DNA of 64,000 nt, from NCBI RefSeq assembly GCF_000281895.1, contig NZ_CM001558.1, positions 3,662,556-3,726,555 of the forward strand, read 5' to 3'. Below the pieces are notes generated by a model. It did not search any database and was not told the origin of the DNA. It was given only the letters and a program-made list of their open reading frames with translations. This document shows positions 8,950-19,616 of the stretch, one piece after another; position 1 is the first letter of the stretch; every line of letters starts with the position of its first letter. A program made the translations under genes and the position numbers. Origin of the DNA: Pseudomonas fluorescens Q2-87 (lineage in GTDB: Bacteria; Pseudomonadota; Gammaproteobacteria; Pseudomonadales; Pseudomonadaceae).

Positions 8950-10203
8950 ATGCGTGGAAAAACAATGTCCGCAGAGGCCGATGACAGTGCCGCGTCCTCC
9001 TCGCAATGGCAGGTCATCGGCCTTTGCATGCTGTTCAATGTAATTGATGGTATGGATGTGATGGCCATGGCGTTTACCGCCAGCAGCGTCGCGAACGAAT
9101 GGGCATTGTCGGGAGCGCAAATCGGCATGCTGCTGAGTGCAAGTCTGGTGGGCATGGCGCTAGGTTCTTTATTGGCTGGGCCCACTGCCGATCGTTGCGG
9201 ACGGCGGCCGATATTGCTGGCTGGGCTGATGCTCAGTGGCGCGACCATGCTGCTATCGTTCTGGAGCCCGGACCAAGGCTGGCTAATGGTCTTGCGCTTG
9301 TTTACGGGCATCGGTACCGGCTTGGTACTGGTAGCCGCCAATGTGCTGACTTACGAGCGGGCCAGTGAGAGTCGTCTACATCTTGCCCTCGCCCTGCAAT
9401 CGATGGCTTTTGCATTTGGCGCCAGTCTAGGAGGGCTGTCGGCCCATGCACTGAATACTGGCGCCGGCTGGCGGTATGTCTTTTTGCTGGGTGGGCTGAT
9501 CACTTTGGCGACGGCTTTGACGGGCGCAATCTGGCTGGGTGAGTCGCGCCAGTTTCTCCAGCTTGATCGGCGATCACTTCACTCCGGCACCGCAAGCTCG
9601 CCCTGCGTAAAATATCGACAGTTGTTTGCAGCAGGACAATGGACCCAGATCACAGCCCTTGCACTGGCTCTGCTGTTGCTGATGTCGTGCTTTTACTTTG
9701 TGATGAGCTGGACGCCGGCACTGATGACTCAAAACGGCTTTTCCGAAAAGCAGGGCGCTGTCAGTGGCGTACTGCTCTGCCTTGGCGGCATGTCCGGGGC
9801 GCTCCTGATGGGTCTTACAGCCAACCGTCTGGGCTGCCGGCGATTGTTGCTGAGTTTTCTACTTTTCAATGGCGGCGTGATGATGCTGATCGTACCGGCC
9901 GCAGGCGCGGCTGATCTGGCCATAGTTGCGTGCGTCACCACGGGACTATTGCTCAATGGTGCTATCGCGGCAATCTTCATCTTGGCGCCCCAGGCATTTG
10001 ACACAACCATTCGTACCACGGGCGTTGGCGTGGTCCTTGCTGCGGGGCGAATCGGGGCAATTATCTCGCCAATTATTGCGGGTCTGCTTTTGGATGCGCG
10101 ATGGACCGCGCAAGATTTGTTCACATTTTTCGCAAGCAGCCAAGTACTGGCTGCCCTGCTGCTCTGGCGTGGCTACAGAGGTCCGAGAACGTGCAGCACG
10201 TAG
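8950..10203 (+). CDS. MFS transporter, aromatic acid:H+ symporter (AAHS)-like
   Basis: A 417-residue membrane protein with about 12 helices in two halves. It has the MFS signature between helices 2 and 3 (LAGPTADRCGRRPI) and an Asp pair in helix 1 (FNVIDGMDVMAMAF), typical of the AAHS branch (BenK/PcaK-like) that imports aromatic acids. ATG 8950 is chosen for AGGA eight bases upstream; ATG 8965 is also possible. It is divergent from the hydrolase cluster, so it could import or export that cluster's substrate. This is inference, since MFS specificity is not readable from sequence. Confidence 0.82.
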   Translation: MRGKTMSAEADDSAASSSQWQVIGLCMLFNVIDGMDVMAMAFTASSVANEWALSGAQIGMLLSASLVGMALGSLLAGPTADRCGRRPILLAGLMLSGATMLLSFWSPDQGWLMVLRLFTGIGTGLVLVAANVLTYERASESRLHLALALQSMAFAFGASLGGLSAHALNTGAGWRYVFLLGGLITLATALTGAIWLGESRQFLQLDRRSLHSGTASSPCVKYRQLFAAGQWTQITALALALLLLMSCFYFVMSWTPALMTQNGFSEKQGAVSGVLLCLGGMSGALLMGLTANRLGCRRLLLSFLLFNGGVMMLIVPAAGAADLAIVACVTTGLLLNGAIAAIFILAPQAFDTTIRTTGVGVVLAAGRIGAIISPIIAGLLLDARWTAQDLFTFFASSQVLAALLLWRGYRGPRTCST

Positions 10204-10277
10204 TGATTCAGTGCTCATGTGTTTACCAGTTCATAGCGGTAGCTCCGAGCAAGGTTGATGAGCAACAAGGTTGCCGA

Positions 10278-11243
10278 TCACGGGTTGATTATCAGCTTGC
10301 CGGACGTCTGGCGCGACTCGATATCACGATGCGCCTGCTCGGCTTGCGCTAACGAATAACGCCGGCCAATGACGGTTTTCAACTTGCCCTCTATCACCCA
10401 GGCGAACAACGCACGGGAGCGCTCGAGCAAGGCTTCACGGCTGCGCACGTAATGCATGACCGACGGATACGTCAGCTTGATGCTGCGCGGCAGGGAAAAA
10501 ATATCGATAGGCGCAATCGGGTCCATGAACGGGCCGTATAGCGCCAGCGTGCCGAAGTAGTCGAGCAGGCTGACCGAGTCGGCGAATCCTTCTGCCCCGG
10601 TGCCGTCATACACCACATTGACCCGCTGGCCTTCAGTCAGGCGCAGCACCTGACTGGCGACCTGGCTCGCCCGACCGATCACAACATAGTCGGCCCCGGC
10701 AGCAATGACCGCGTCGACCTTGTTCTCCTGCGAAACGCGACCGATCACCTTGCCGCCGCGTAATTTGATCATTTGAGTGAGCATCTGCCCCACTCCGCCA
10801 GCCGCAGCATGCACGAAGGCAATGTCACCGTGACCTATGGCATAAACGCTGTGAACCAGATTACTGGCCGTCAGGCCCTGCATCATCAGGCTCGCGGCCG
10901 TGTCGAAGTCGATGGCGTTGGGCAGAGGCACCAATTGACTGACGGACGCCAGCACTTGCTGCGCATAACTGCCGGGCACGTAATGCCAAGCCACACGATC
11001 ACCGACCTGGACTTCGCTCACGTCCGGCCCGATGGCCAGGACGATGCCTGCGCCCTCCACGCCGGGCGTCAGTGGCAACGACGAGGCTGCGCCCAGTCCC
11101 CGGCGAGTGCCGGTGTCCATGAAGTTGATACCCGCCGCCATGACCTTCACCAGCGCCTGACCGGGTCCCGGTGCTGCCAACTTGATTTCCTCCACGGACA
11201 TGACCCCGGAATCGCCAAAGGCATGCATCACTACCGCTTTCAT
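10278..11243 (-). CDS. Quinone oxidoreductase-like, NADPH-dependent MDR family
   Basis: A 321-residue member of the zinc-free medium-chain dehydrogenase/reductase family. The GroES-like N-terminal half includes LTPGVEGAGIV, typical of quinone oxidoreductase (QOR). The Rossmann half carries HAAAGGVGQML (nucleotide-binding loop) and VYDGTGAEGFADSV. The absence of the Cys/His zinc ligands fits QOR/crotonyl-reductase-like enzymes that reduce quinones or enones with NADPH. The ATG at 11243 starts the conserved MKAVVMHAFG. It is convergent with the MFS gene at 8950 and not obviously in an operon. A detoxification role is inferred. Confidence 0.85.
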   Translation of the reverse strand: MKAVVMHAFGDSGVMSVEEIKLAAPGPGQALVKVMAAGINFMDTGTRRGLGAASSLPLTPGVEGAGIVLAIGPDVSEVQVGDRVAWHYVPGSYAQQVLASVSQLVPLPNAIDFDTAASLMMQGLTASNLVHSVYAIGHGDIAFVHAAAGGVGQMLTQMIKLRGGKVIGRVSQENKVDAVIAAGADYVVIGRASQVASQVLRLTEGQRVNVVYDGTGAEGFADSVSLLDYFGTLALYGPFMDPIAPIDIFSLPRSIKLTYPSVMHYVRSREALLERSRALFAWVIEGKLKTVIGRRYSLAQAEQAHRDIESRQTSGKLIINP

Positions 11244-11536
11244 AAATTTTGAACCTGCTGCATGGACGACCTGCCCCTGCCTGATTCGAACCAAAGCGGG
11301 AAAAGGTGCGTCACGTCTGATCATTCAATCGTCGAGCGACGATGAAACCCGTACCAATGCTGACCGGGGGGTGTATCCAGGGTGTTTCGAGATCGGCGAT
11401 GACTGCATGCTGATGTAACTACGCTGGCCATCGATACAGTCGCTTACAACGGCTGTTCCGGATCGTTCGCAGGAGGGGGCTGCGCGTTGCGGCGCAGTGC
11501 AATGGCGGGGATATTTATCGAAAGCGACACCAAAGT
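11244..11536. other. Intergenic region
   Basis: This 293-base gap between the divergent oxidoreductase and sensor kinase genes presumably holds both promoters. No hairpin, RNA gene or small ORF with coding character was seen. Confidence 0.45.
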
Positions 11537-14446
11537 ATGATGGGCGAGCGTCGGCACAAAGGCGCATCTTATTTCAATGGCGACAGCACGATGAGAAACG
11601 GTATGGCGAATGACCTCAAGCGCGTCATGGACGCGCTGCCGGGTGTGGTATTTACCGCACGGCCAGATGGTTGCGTCGATTATGTCAATCTGCAATGGCA
11701 CGACTATACGGGGCGCGATGCCAATGATGCGCTAGGGAGCAACTGGCAGTCCGCAATCCACCCCGATGATCGCACGAACCTGCTCGAACGTTTGCACGCC
11801 GCGGCGGACAGTGATGCACCTCGGCCGGTTCACGCCCGTCTATTGCGCTTCGACGGCGCTTATCGTCGGTTTGCCTGGCATTTCTCGTCACTGGAAGATC
11901 ATCCCGAGAGTGCGCGCAAATGGTGTGCGCTCGGCACCGATATCGAGGCGAGCCACCCCCCCGACACCCGCGATGCGGCCAACCTGTTCGACGTCAGCTC
12001 GATCATCGACAGCATTCCGTCCATGGTTGCGTTCATGAAACCGTCCGGTGAGCTGGAGCGGGTCAATCGCCAGATCGAGGATTACATCGGGGCCCCACTC
12101 GATGTCCTTAAAAGCTGGGCCGCCGGCGATACGGTGCACCCGGATGACCTTCCAACAGTCATCGCCGCCTGGATGCATTCGGTCACCACCGGTGAACCGT
12201 ACATGATCGAGCACCGAATTCGCCGCTTCGACGGTGTATACCGCTGGTTCCATGTGCGAGGCCTGCCGCTGAAAGACCTCGAAGGGAACATCACCCGCTG
12301 GTGTGTATTGCAGGTTGATATTGACGAACGCCGACGTGACAAGGCGCTGATCGCGAGGGCTCTCGCAGAAGTCAGTGCTTCAGAGGATCGCCTGCGCAAT
12401 ATCATCGATGCCGTGCCCGGGTTTGTCTGGAGCGCTTCGCCGGAAGGCAGCGTGGGTTTCGTCAATCAGCGCTGGTGCGATTACACCGGCATGTCGCTCA
12501 GCGAAGCGTGCGGCAGCGGCTGGACGGCCTCAATCCATCCCGACGACGCGGACGCGCTGGATGTCTATTGGCGAGGGCTTTTGCAATCGGGTAATGCTGG
12601 TGAGTACGAGGCTCGCCTGCGACGCTTTGACGGTACCTACCGCTGGTTTCTGATCAGGGCCGTGCCCCAGCGGGACGACGCTGGCCGAGTGCTGCGCTGG
12701 TATGGCGAGAACACCGATATCGAAGATCGCAAACGGGCGGAGATGTTGCTCGATGGCGAAAAACGCTTGCTTGGCCTGATGGCTGGAGGCTCGTCGCTGC
12801 CGCTGATCCTGCAGACACTTTGCGAACTGGTGGAAGTCTTTCTCGAGCGCTGTGTTGCCAGTGTGGTTCTGGTCGATCTGAAGCGCTCCGAAGGTGCACA
12901 GGAGCATGCGTTGCGAATGCATCAGGGCGCGCCGACAAACATGCCGACCGACTTGTTGCCGGGGGCGGATGACAAGCTGCTTCGCGCCGAGCGCTGCCCT
13001 ATCGTCATGGCGGCCACCTTCAACACGCCGATCATCTCCAACAACCTGTCGCAGGAGTCGCGCTGGAATGGCTGGTGCACGACGGCCCGCTCCCACGGTT
13101 TCCGGGGACTCTGTTCAATGCCGATTACCTCTAACAGCGGAGCGATCACGGGCGTTCTTTCGATATTGCACCGGGAAGCCGAACCGCTTTCACCGGAACA
13201 GCAGAATCTGATCGCGCAGTTCACTCACCTTGCCAGTATCGCCATTGATCGTGTGCGCGCCGAAGCTGCGCTCAAGCAGAGTGAGGCCTTTCTTGCCAAA
13301 GCCCAACGCCTGAGCGCCACAGGTACGTTTTCCTGGCGAGTGAGCACCGACGAAATCACCTGGTCGGATGAGGTCTATCGTATCCTCGAACTGGATTCGG
13401 CAACGACGCCGGGCTTCGACGCCATTTACCGACGCGTTCATCCGGACGACATATCGAGCCACCGGGAAATGATCAGACGCCAACGCCGCAAGGGACGTGA
13501 CTTCGAGCATGAGTATCGACTGCTGATGCCCGATGGCACCGTGAAATATGTGCGTCTGGTCGCACATTCGATCAAGGAACCTGAAGCCGGCCTGGAATAT
13601 ATCGCCGCGCTGCAAGATATCACTCAGTGCCGCCTTGCCGAGGAGGTACTGAGCAAGGCCCGCTCCGAGCTGACGCATCTGGCCAGAGTGGCAAGCCTTG
13701 GCGCGGTCACCGCTTCGATCGCCCACGAGGTCAACCAACCTCTTTCCGGGATCATCACCAACGCCAGTACCTGCCTGCGCATGCTCGGGGCAAATCCGCC
13801 GAACGTCGAGGGCGCCCGGGAAACTGCGCGACGAACCATTCGCGATGGAAATCGCGCCGCCGATGTGATCAACCGATTGCGTGCGTTGTTCTCCAAAAAA
13901 AGCATCACAATCGAAAACGTGGACCTTAACGACGCGACCCGGGAAGTCATCGCCTTGCTGTTGGGTGAACTGCAACGCCACCGCGTCGTGCTTAACCCAC
14001 AATTTGCCGATGCACTGCCGCTGGTCAAGGGTGACAGGGTTCAACTCCAGCAGGTGATCCTCAACCTCATCATGAATGCCGCGGAGGCGATGAGCACCAT
14101 CAACGGTCGCTCCCGACAGATGATTGTCAGCACCGGTTTGACGGAAGATCACAGTGTTTTCCTTGCGGTCAAAGACAGCGGAAGCGGTGTTGATCCTCAG
14201 GACATGGAGCGTATTTTCAATGCTTTCTACACCACAAAAAGCACCGGAATGGGGGTTGGCTTGTCTATCAGCCGCTCCATAATCGAGCGCCACGCTGGCA
14301 ACCTTTGGGCTCACGCCAACGACGGACCGGGGGCGACCTTCCTGTTTACTATCCCGCTTCGGTCTGTGCCCCTCGCAGGAGATATGGAATCGCCCGTCCA
14401 GCCGGACGCAAATGACATCTCCGACCACACTATGGAGGGTAATTGA
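11537..14446 (+). CDS. Multi-PAS sensor histidine kinase
   Basis: A 969-residue protein without evident membrane helices, so probably a cytoplasmic sensor. In order it holds three PAS/PAC repeats (about residues 28-135, 155-275, 285-405; each has a DGxYRWF-type PAC end), a GAF domain (about 420-570), a fourth PAS (about 580-700), HisKA with H730 in ASIAHEVNQPLSGI, and HATPase_c (N box near 845, then DSGSGVD and GMGVGLSIS). The HEVNQPL H-box places it with FixL-like kinases. Its stop overlaps the ATG of the next response regulator, indicating translational coupling. The signal is unknown; the start is uncertain between 11537 and ATGs at 11591 or 11606. Confidence 0.88.
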   Translation: MMGERRHKGASYFNGDSTMRNGMANDLKRVMDALPGVVFTARPDGCVDYVNLQWHDYTGRDANDALGSNWQSAIHPDDRTNLLERLHAAADSDAPRPVHARLLRFDGAYRRFAWHFSSLEDHPESARKWCALGTDIEASHPPDTRDAANLFDVSSIIDSIPSMVAFMKPSGELERVNRQIEDYIGAPLDVLKSWAAGDTVHPDDLPTVIAAWMHSVTTGEPYMIEHRIRRFDGVYRWFHVRGLPLKDLEGNITRWCVLQVDIDERRRDKALIARALAEVSASEDRLRNIIDAVPGFVWSASPEGSVGFVNQRWCDYTGMSLSEACGSGWTASIHPDDADALDVYWRGLLQSGNAGEYEARLRRFDGTYRWFLIRAVPQRDDAGRVLRWYGENTDIEDRKRAEMLLDGEKRLLGLMAGGSSLPLILQTLCELVEVFLERCVASVVLVDLKRSEGAQEHALRMHQGAPTNMPTDLLPGADDKLLRAERCPIVMAATFNTPIISNNLSQESRWNGWCTTARSHGFRGLCSMPITSNSGAITGVLSILHREAEPLSPEQQNLIAQFTHLASIAIDRVRAEAALKQSEAFLAKAQRLSATGTFSWRVSTDEITWSDEVYRILELDSATTPGFDAIYRRVHPDDISSHREMIRRQRRKGRDFEHEYRLLMPDGTVKYVRLVAHSIKEPEAGLEYIAALQDITQCRLAEEVLSKARSELTHLARVASLGAVTASIAHEVNQPLSGIITNASTCLRMLGANPPNVEGARETARRTIRDGNRAADVINRLRALFSKKSITIENVDLNDATREVIALLLGELQRHRVVLNPQFADALPLVKGDRVQLQQVILNLIMNAAEAMSTINGRSRQMIVSTGLTEDHSVFLAVKDSGSGVDPQDMERIFNAFYTTKSTGMGVGLSISRSIIERHAGNLWAHANDGPGATFLFTIPLRSVPLAGDMESPVQPDANDISDHTMEGN

Positions 14447-14817
14447 TGGGCATGCCTCTGCTCGTTTCAGTCGTCGACGACGATGAGTCAGTTCGTGAAT
14501 CGTTGCCAGACCTGATCAAAGAGTTCGGCTTCGCAGTCCAAGCGTTCGCTTCAGCGCAGGAGTACCTGGCGTCCGATTATCTTGAGCTCACACGCTGCCT
14601 CATTTTGGACGTAGCCATGCCGGGCATGTCGGGGCCGGATCTACTAAAAGAATTGTGGCGTCGCGAGTACCGCATTCCGGTCATTTTCATCACCGCGCTG
14701 GGCGACGCCAGCGAACAAGCGCAACTTCGGCACTATGGCGCAGTGGAATGTCTGATCAAGCCTTTCAGCGAGGCACAACTGCTCAAGGCATTGAGCGCCG
14801 CGCTTCCGCTTGATTGA
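14446..14817 (+). CDS. Single-domain response regulator (receiver only)
   Basis: A 123-residue stand-alone receiver. It shows the acidic DDDE cluster, phospho-acceptor Asp in LILDVAMPGMSG, conserved Thr (FITALGD) and Lys (LIKPFSE). There is no output domain. GGAGGG lies seven bases before the ATG, which overlaps the kinase stop (TGATG). Co-translation with the kinase makes it a likely phosphate partner, phosphate sink or relay intermediate for that kinase. Receivers of this FixJ-like type often tune signalling to a second full-length regulator, which here follows 30 bases downstream. Confidence 0.88.
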   Translation: MGMPLLVSVVDDDESVRESLPDLIKEFGFAVQAFASAQEYLASDYLELTRCLILDVAMPGMSGPDLLKELWRREYRIPVIFITALGDASEQAQLRHYGAVECLIKPFSEAQLLKALSAALPLD

Positions 14818-14847
14818 ACCAGCAGCCGGATACAAGGAGCTGACATC

Positions 14848-15510
14848 TTGAACTCGAAAAACGCCTTTACCCCTGGATACGGAGCATCACCGATGCATGA
14901 TGACATGCCCGTGGTGTTCGTCGTGGATGATGATATCTCTGTGCGTGAATCGCTGGAGCTGTTGATCCGCTTCGCGGGATGGCAGCCACGACTTTTCGAG
15001 TCGGCTCAGGATTTTCTCGATGCACCCCGGCCGCTTGTACCCAGTTGCCTGGTGCTGGACATCAATCTGCCGGATCTCAATGGCCTCGATCTGCAAACAT
15101 CCATCGCAGGCGACAGGCGCAACATGCCCATCATATTCATCACCGGCTATGGTGATATCCCGCTAACGGTTCGGGCCCTGAAAGCGGGTGCGGTGGAGTT
15201 TCTGACCAAGCCTTTTAACGATGATGTGTTGCTAAAAGCCATGGCCGATGCGCTGCAGAGCAGCCATGCTGCACTCGACGGAGAAAAATACCTTCGCAAA
15301 CTGTTGGAGGCCTACCGAACACTGACACCTCGAGAACAGGAAATCATGGCATCGGTGGTCAGCGGACGTTTGAACAAAATTATCGCAGCCGATCTCAACA
15401 TCAGCGAGATCACGGTCAAAGCTCATCGAGGTAAAGTCATGCGCAAAATGAAAGCCCGCTCGCTGGCCGACCTGGTAAAAATGGCCGCACTGATTACCCC
15501 CGTTAATTGA
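14848..15510 (+). CDS. FixJ/NarL-type response regulator
   Basis: A 220-residue two-domain regulator. The receiver (about 16-135) has VVDDD, acceptor Asp in LVLDINLPDLNG, FITGYGD and LTKPFND. The LuxR-type helix-turn-helix (about 155-215) has LTPREQEIMASVVSG and the NKIIAADLNISEITVKAH recognition region. The TTG at 14848 has AAGGAG eight bases upstream; an ATG at 14893 also has a GGAG and would remove 15 non-conserved residues. It is the likely transcriptional output of the upstream kinase. Targets are unknown, although the gene at 15532 and the MFS/hydrolase genes are nearby candidates. Confidence 0.88.
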   Translation: MNSKNAFTPGYGASPMHDDMPVVFVVDDDISVRESLELLIRFAGWQPRLFESAQDFLDAPRPLVPSCLVLDINLPDLNGLDLQTSIAGDRRNMPIIFITGYGDIPLTVRALKAGAVEFLTKPFNDDVLLKAMADALQSSHAALDGEKYLRKLLEAYRTLTPREQEIMASVVSGRLNKIIAADLNISEITVKAHRGKVMRKMKARSLADLVKMAALITPVN

Positions 15511-15531
15511 GATTCGCTGCGCACAACGGCA

Positions 15532-18501
15532 TCAAGACGGGTGTGTATCGCCCAGGGTTTTCTGCCAGAGTGCTTCCAGTCGGCACACATCAAGTGTGTC
15601 GAAGCCTTCCGATACCCTTTCACGGCATACCCTGAGCAAGTCCACCGCCTGCAGCCGATAGCCCTGTTCCAGCCATAATTTCGCCAGGTCCATCGACGCC
15701 CTCAATTCCCAGGCCCAGGCACCCTGCTCCCGGCTCAAGGTACGCGCCTCTTCAAGCATGACCGACGCAGCATGCACGTCATCGCCATCCATGACCTTGA
15801 TGAGACCCGACTTGATTCGCAGCAACTCCGGCAGTGCAAAGGCATCACCGCTGGCGCGGCAATGACTGATCGTACCGTCAACCAATACCCGGGCTTTTTC
15901 ATATTGGTGACGCAGAATCAAGCCTTCGGCCAGCGAGATTTCGAATGAAGTCGTGAGCAGTTCGTAGCGCATGCCGTGCAGCTGCGCCAGACTTTCTTCG
16001 AGCACCGCGACAGAATTGTCGGGCTGCTCGGCGCGTATGGCGATCGCCGCACGCAAGCCATGGGCCGCGGCAATGTAAGGGCCGAGTGCGTTGGATTCGG
16101 CGATCGTGGCGAAGCGTTCGAGACTTGCCGCCGCCTTCTTCAAATCCCCCGTCCAGATATAAATGCACAGGATCCAGACCATTGCTATGCAGTAGGTGAC
16201 CGAGTGATGCAGCGCACATGCCTCGGCCTCTATCTGCTCTGCCCAGCGTCGGGCCTGGTCAGGGAAACCCTGTAGCCACAGGGTTCGAGCCAACGCCAAT
16301 CCGGTGCGATTACGATGATCGAATCCGTAGTAGATCGTACCGCTGCGTTTTGACGGCAAGCTGTTACGCAATGAACGTTCCAGTTGCTGTCGAGCAAGCG
16401 GCTGGTTGCCAAGCAGATGGTGGGAAATACCGGCAAGCGAAGCGGCAATGGCAATCGCTTCAGGTTTGTTCAGAATGTTGCCGACCTCGCTGGCCTTTTC
16501 AGCCCATGCCAAAGAAGAAGCAAAATCTCCGATGCGCTCATAGAAAATCTGTAGCCGTCCGAGCAGCCTGAGTTGGGACCCGTAATCGGACAATGAGATG
16601 GCGATGTCGAGTGCCCTGAGCAGAGCCTTCTGCGCCGCCTCGCTGTTGCCACGAGTGAACATAAGCACCAGACCCAGCGCGGCTTGCAATTCCATTTCAG
16701 TCGGCGTGCCGAAGTAACCCAGCTCGAGTAATTCAGCCGCCCGTGTGCACCAGGTCCGGCACTCGACCAACAAAGAAAAATGCAGGAACAACGGTGCGCT
16801 GGCCGCTGCCAGTGGTAACGCGAGCCCTGGATCACCTTGCGGCCCGAAGCTCCACTCCAGCGAACTCCTGACGTTGCCCAACTGACTGGCAAGGCGCTCC
16901 GAATTGTCGAAAATCTCATTGGGCGAGGTGCCTAGGCGTCCTAGCAGATCCATATAGAAAGCCGCATGCCTGAATGCCAGAGCGTTGACCTCGACATCAC
17001 CTCGGGTGGCCAGCTTCTCCCGGGTGTAGGCGCGCGTCATCTCCAGCAGGCGGTAGGTCCACTTTAAATCGCTGTGATCAATGGTGACCAGACCTTTACA
17101 GACCAACTCATCGAGGATCTCCGCCGCGGCGGCAGTGTCGATCTGGGTGTCGGCAATGACTTGGGATGCCGCTTCCTGAGAAAACGGTCCGACGAAAACC
17201 GAAAGCCGCTCCAGCGCCAGACCCTGCAGCGGCGACAGCAGGTTGTAGCTCCAATCGAGCATCGCGCGCAGCGTTTGATGCCGTGGCAAGGCCGTCCTGC
17301 GTCCTGACCAGCCCAGTGAAAAACGCTCGCCCAGCAATGCGTGCGTGGTTTTCAGTCCATGGCTGGCAACGCGCATTGCCGCCAGCTCGATCGGCAGTGC
17401 CATACCCTCCAGACGTTGGCACATGTCGGCAATCAATTGCGCATCATCATCGTCCAGCATCAGTGATGCGTTACCCGATGATGCACGCTCAACAAACAGT
17501 CTGATCGCTGAAAAACCCAGCAACTCATCGATAGAGAGGTGCTGAGGTTCGCGGGGAAATTCGAGAGGATTGAGCCAGTGAACATATTCGCCACGGGCCC
17601 GCAGCGGTTCGCGACTGGTGGCCAGAACCCCGACCTTCGGGGCCGCGTCACTGATTTGCTCAACGATCACTGAAACCGCATCGATCAAATGTTCACAGTT
17701 GTCGATGACCAGCAACACCCTTTGCGTGCGTAAGTGCGCAAGCAGTACAAACATGGAGTCTTCGGCCTGAACCGGTATTTCCAGCGACCTGGCCAGCGCC
17801 GAAAGCACCAGCGATTGGTCTTCGACCTGGGCCAGGTCAACGAAACGGGCAGTCTGGTAACCCTGTGCGCAAATGCGGTGCGCCACCTCGATCGCAAGGC
17901 TGGTTTTGCCAACACCACCGGGGCCGACGATGGTAAAGAGTTTGGGCTGCAGCATGTGGTCGATAACTAATTGAAGATCGGTTTCGCGTCCGAACAGCTT
18001 GGCTCGCGGTGGTAAGTTGCATTGGGGCTCCACACGCTCGCCGTCGGTAGCTTGTGCCTCGATAACTGTTGGTTGGCTCCTGGGCGGTTGTGTTTCCAGA
18101 GGTGCCACAAACGCGTATCCCACACCGACCTGCGTGGAGATGTATCGCGCGTTTTCGTCACCATCACCGAGAATCCGCCGCAGGGCCGTCATATGAAAGC
18201 GCAGGCTGCCTTCCTCGACAATGATATCGGGCCATACCTGCTTGATCAGGTCGCTCTTGGTCAGCACCCTGCCCGGACGCACCAGCAAGGCAATCAATAA
18301 ATCCAGTGCTCGCCCACCGATCTCGACTGGCGCTCCATTTTTTTCAAGCAACCTTTTCGCGGGCACGACGCAGAATGGGCCGAAAACATAATGGGTGGTG
18401 TTTGATTCGTGCGATTCGGCTGGAAATGACTCCACGAGGATCGTTCTCTCAAAATGGGGCGTTCGCCGGTTGGAAGCCGTTCGTGCAGGCCTCGAAATCA
18501 T
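15532..18501 (-). CDS. Winged-helix/ATPase signalling regulator
   Basis: A 989-residue protein. An OmpR-type winged-helix DNA-binding domain (about residues 38-135, with GGRALDLLIALLVRPGRVLT and VGVGYAF) is followed by a STAND-like ATPase: P-loop GPGGVGKTS at 193-201, Walker B LLVIDNCEHL, and later sensor helices. The remaining 500 residues are helical repeats resembling TPR. This architecture occurs in many proteobacterial regulators thought to sense a ligand with the repeats and switch by ATP. The start ATG at 18501 has only a weak RBS. It is convergent with the response regulator gene. No ligand can be named. Confidence 0.82.
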   Translation of the reverse strand: MISRPARTASNRRTPHFERTILVESFPAESHESNTTHYVFGPFCVVPAKRLLEKNGAPVEIGGRALDLLIALLVRPGRVLTKSDLIKQVWPDIIVEEGSLRFHMTALRRILGDGDENARYISTQVGVGYAFVAPLETQPPRSQPTVIEAQATDGERVEPQCNLPPRAKLFGRETDLQLVIDHMLQPKLFTIVGPGGVGKTSLAIEVAHRICAQGYQTARFVDLAQVEDQSLVLSALARSLEIPVQAEDSMFVLLAHLRTQRVLLVIDNCEHLIDAVSVIVEQISDAAPKVGVLATSREPLRARGEYVHWLNPLEFPREPQHLSIDELLGFSAIRLFVERASSGNASLMLDDDDAQLIADMCQRLEGMALPIELAAMRVASHGLKTTHALLGERFSLGWSGRRTALPRHQTLRAMLDWSYNLLSPLQGLALERLSVFVGPFSQEAASQVIADTQIDTAAAAEILDELVCKGLVTIDHSDLKWTYRLLEMTRAYTREKLATRGDVEVNALAFRHAAFYMDLLGRLGTSPNEIFDNSERLASQLGNVRSSLEWSFGPQGDPGLALPLAAASAPLFLHFSLLVECRTWCTRAAELLELGYFGTPTEMELQAALGLVLMFTRGNSEAAQKALLRALDIAISLSDYGSQLRLLGRLQIFYERIGDFASSLAWAEKASEVGNILNKPEAIAIAASLAGISHHLLGNQPLARQQLERSLRNSLPSKRSGTIYYGFDHRNRTGLALARTLWLQGFPDQARRWAEQIEAEACALHHSVTYCIAMVWILCIYIWTGDLKKAAASLERFATIAESNALGPYIAAAHGLRAAIAIRAEQPDNSVAVLEESLAQLHGMRYELLTTSFEISLAEGLILRHQYEKARVLVDGTISHCRASGDAFALPELLRIKSGLIKVMDGDDVHAASVMLEEARTLSREQGAWAWELRASMDLAKLWLEQGYRLQAVDLLRVCRERVSEGFDTLDVCRLEALWQKTLGDTHPS

Positions 18502-18618
18502 AGGTATATTGCACGATCTTTCAAATCAGATCATTCCACCAAACGTTTGATATTCAGCATTTCGCCGATGTTGGCCTGGATGGTGGATGAAAAAGACATC
18601 GAGCAATCAGGGTCAGTT

Positions 18619-19505
<887 letters not shown>

Positions 19506-19616
19506 TCACCTTATATTCGGATTCCAGGTCTCTACAACGTGACCGGCCATGACTTCTTGATAGAAACTGTCTGTAAACATCAAAGAAAAAATACTCTGAA
19601 AGGATTTTGGATTGTC

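Noticed and set aside
13190..14428. A 412-codon minus-strand frame opposite the first sensor kinase.
   Set aside because: It is antisense to the HisKA/HATPase region, where the sense strand has all expected motifs.
1..18501. Treating the whole left 18 kb as part of the tRNA-Gly island.
   Set aside because: The genes have normal Pseudomonas composition and intact operons, and no attachment repeat was found. The boundary stays open.
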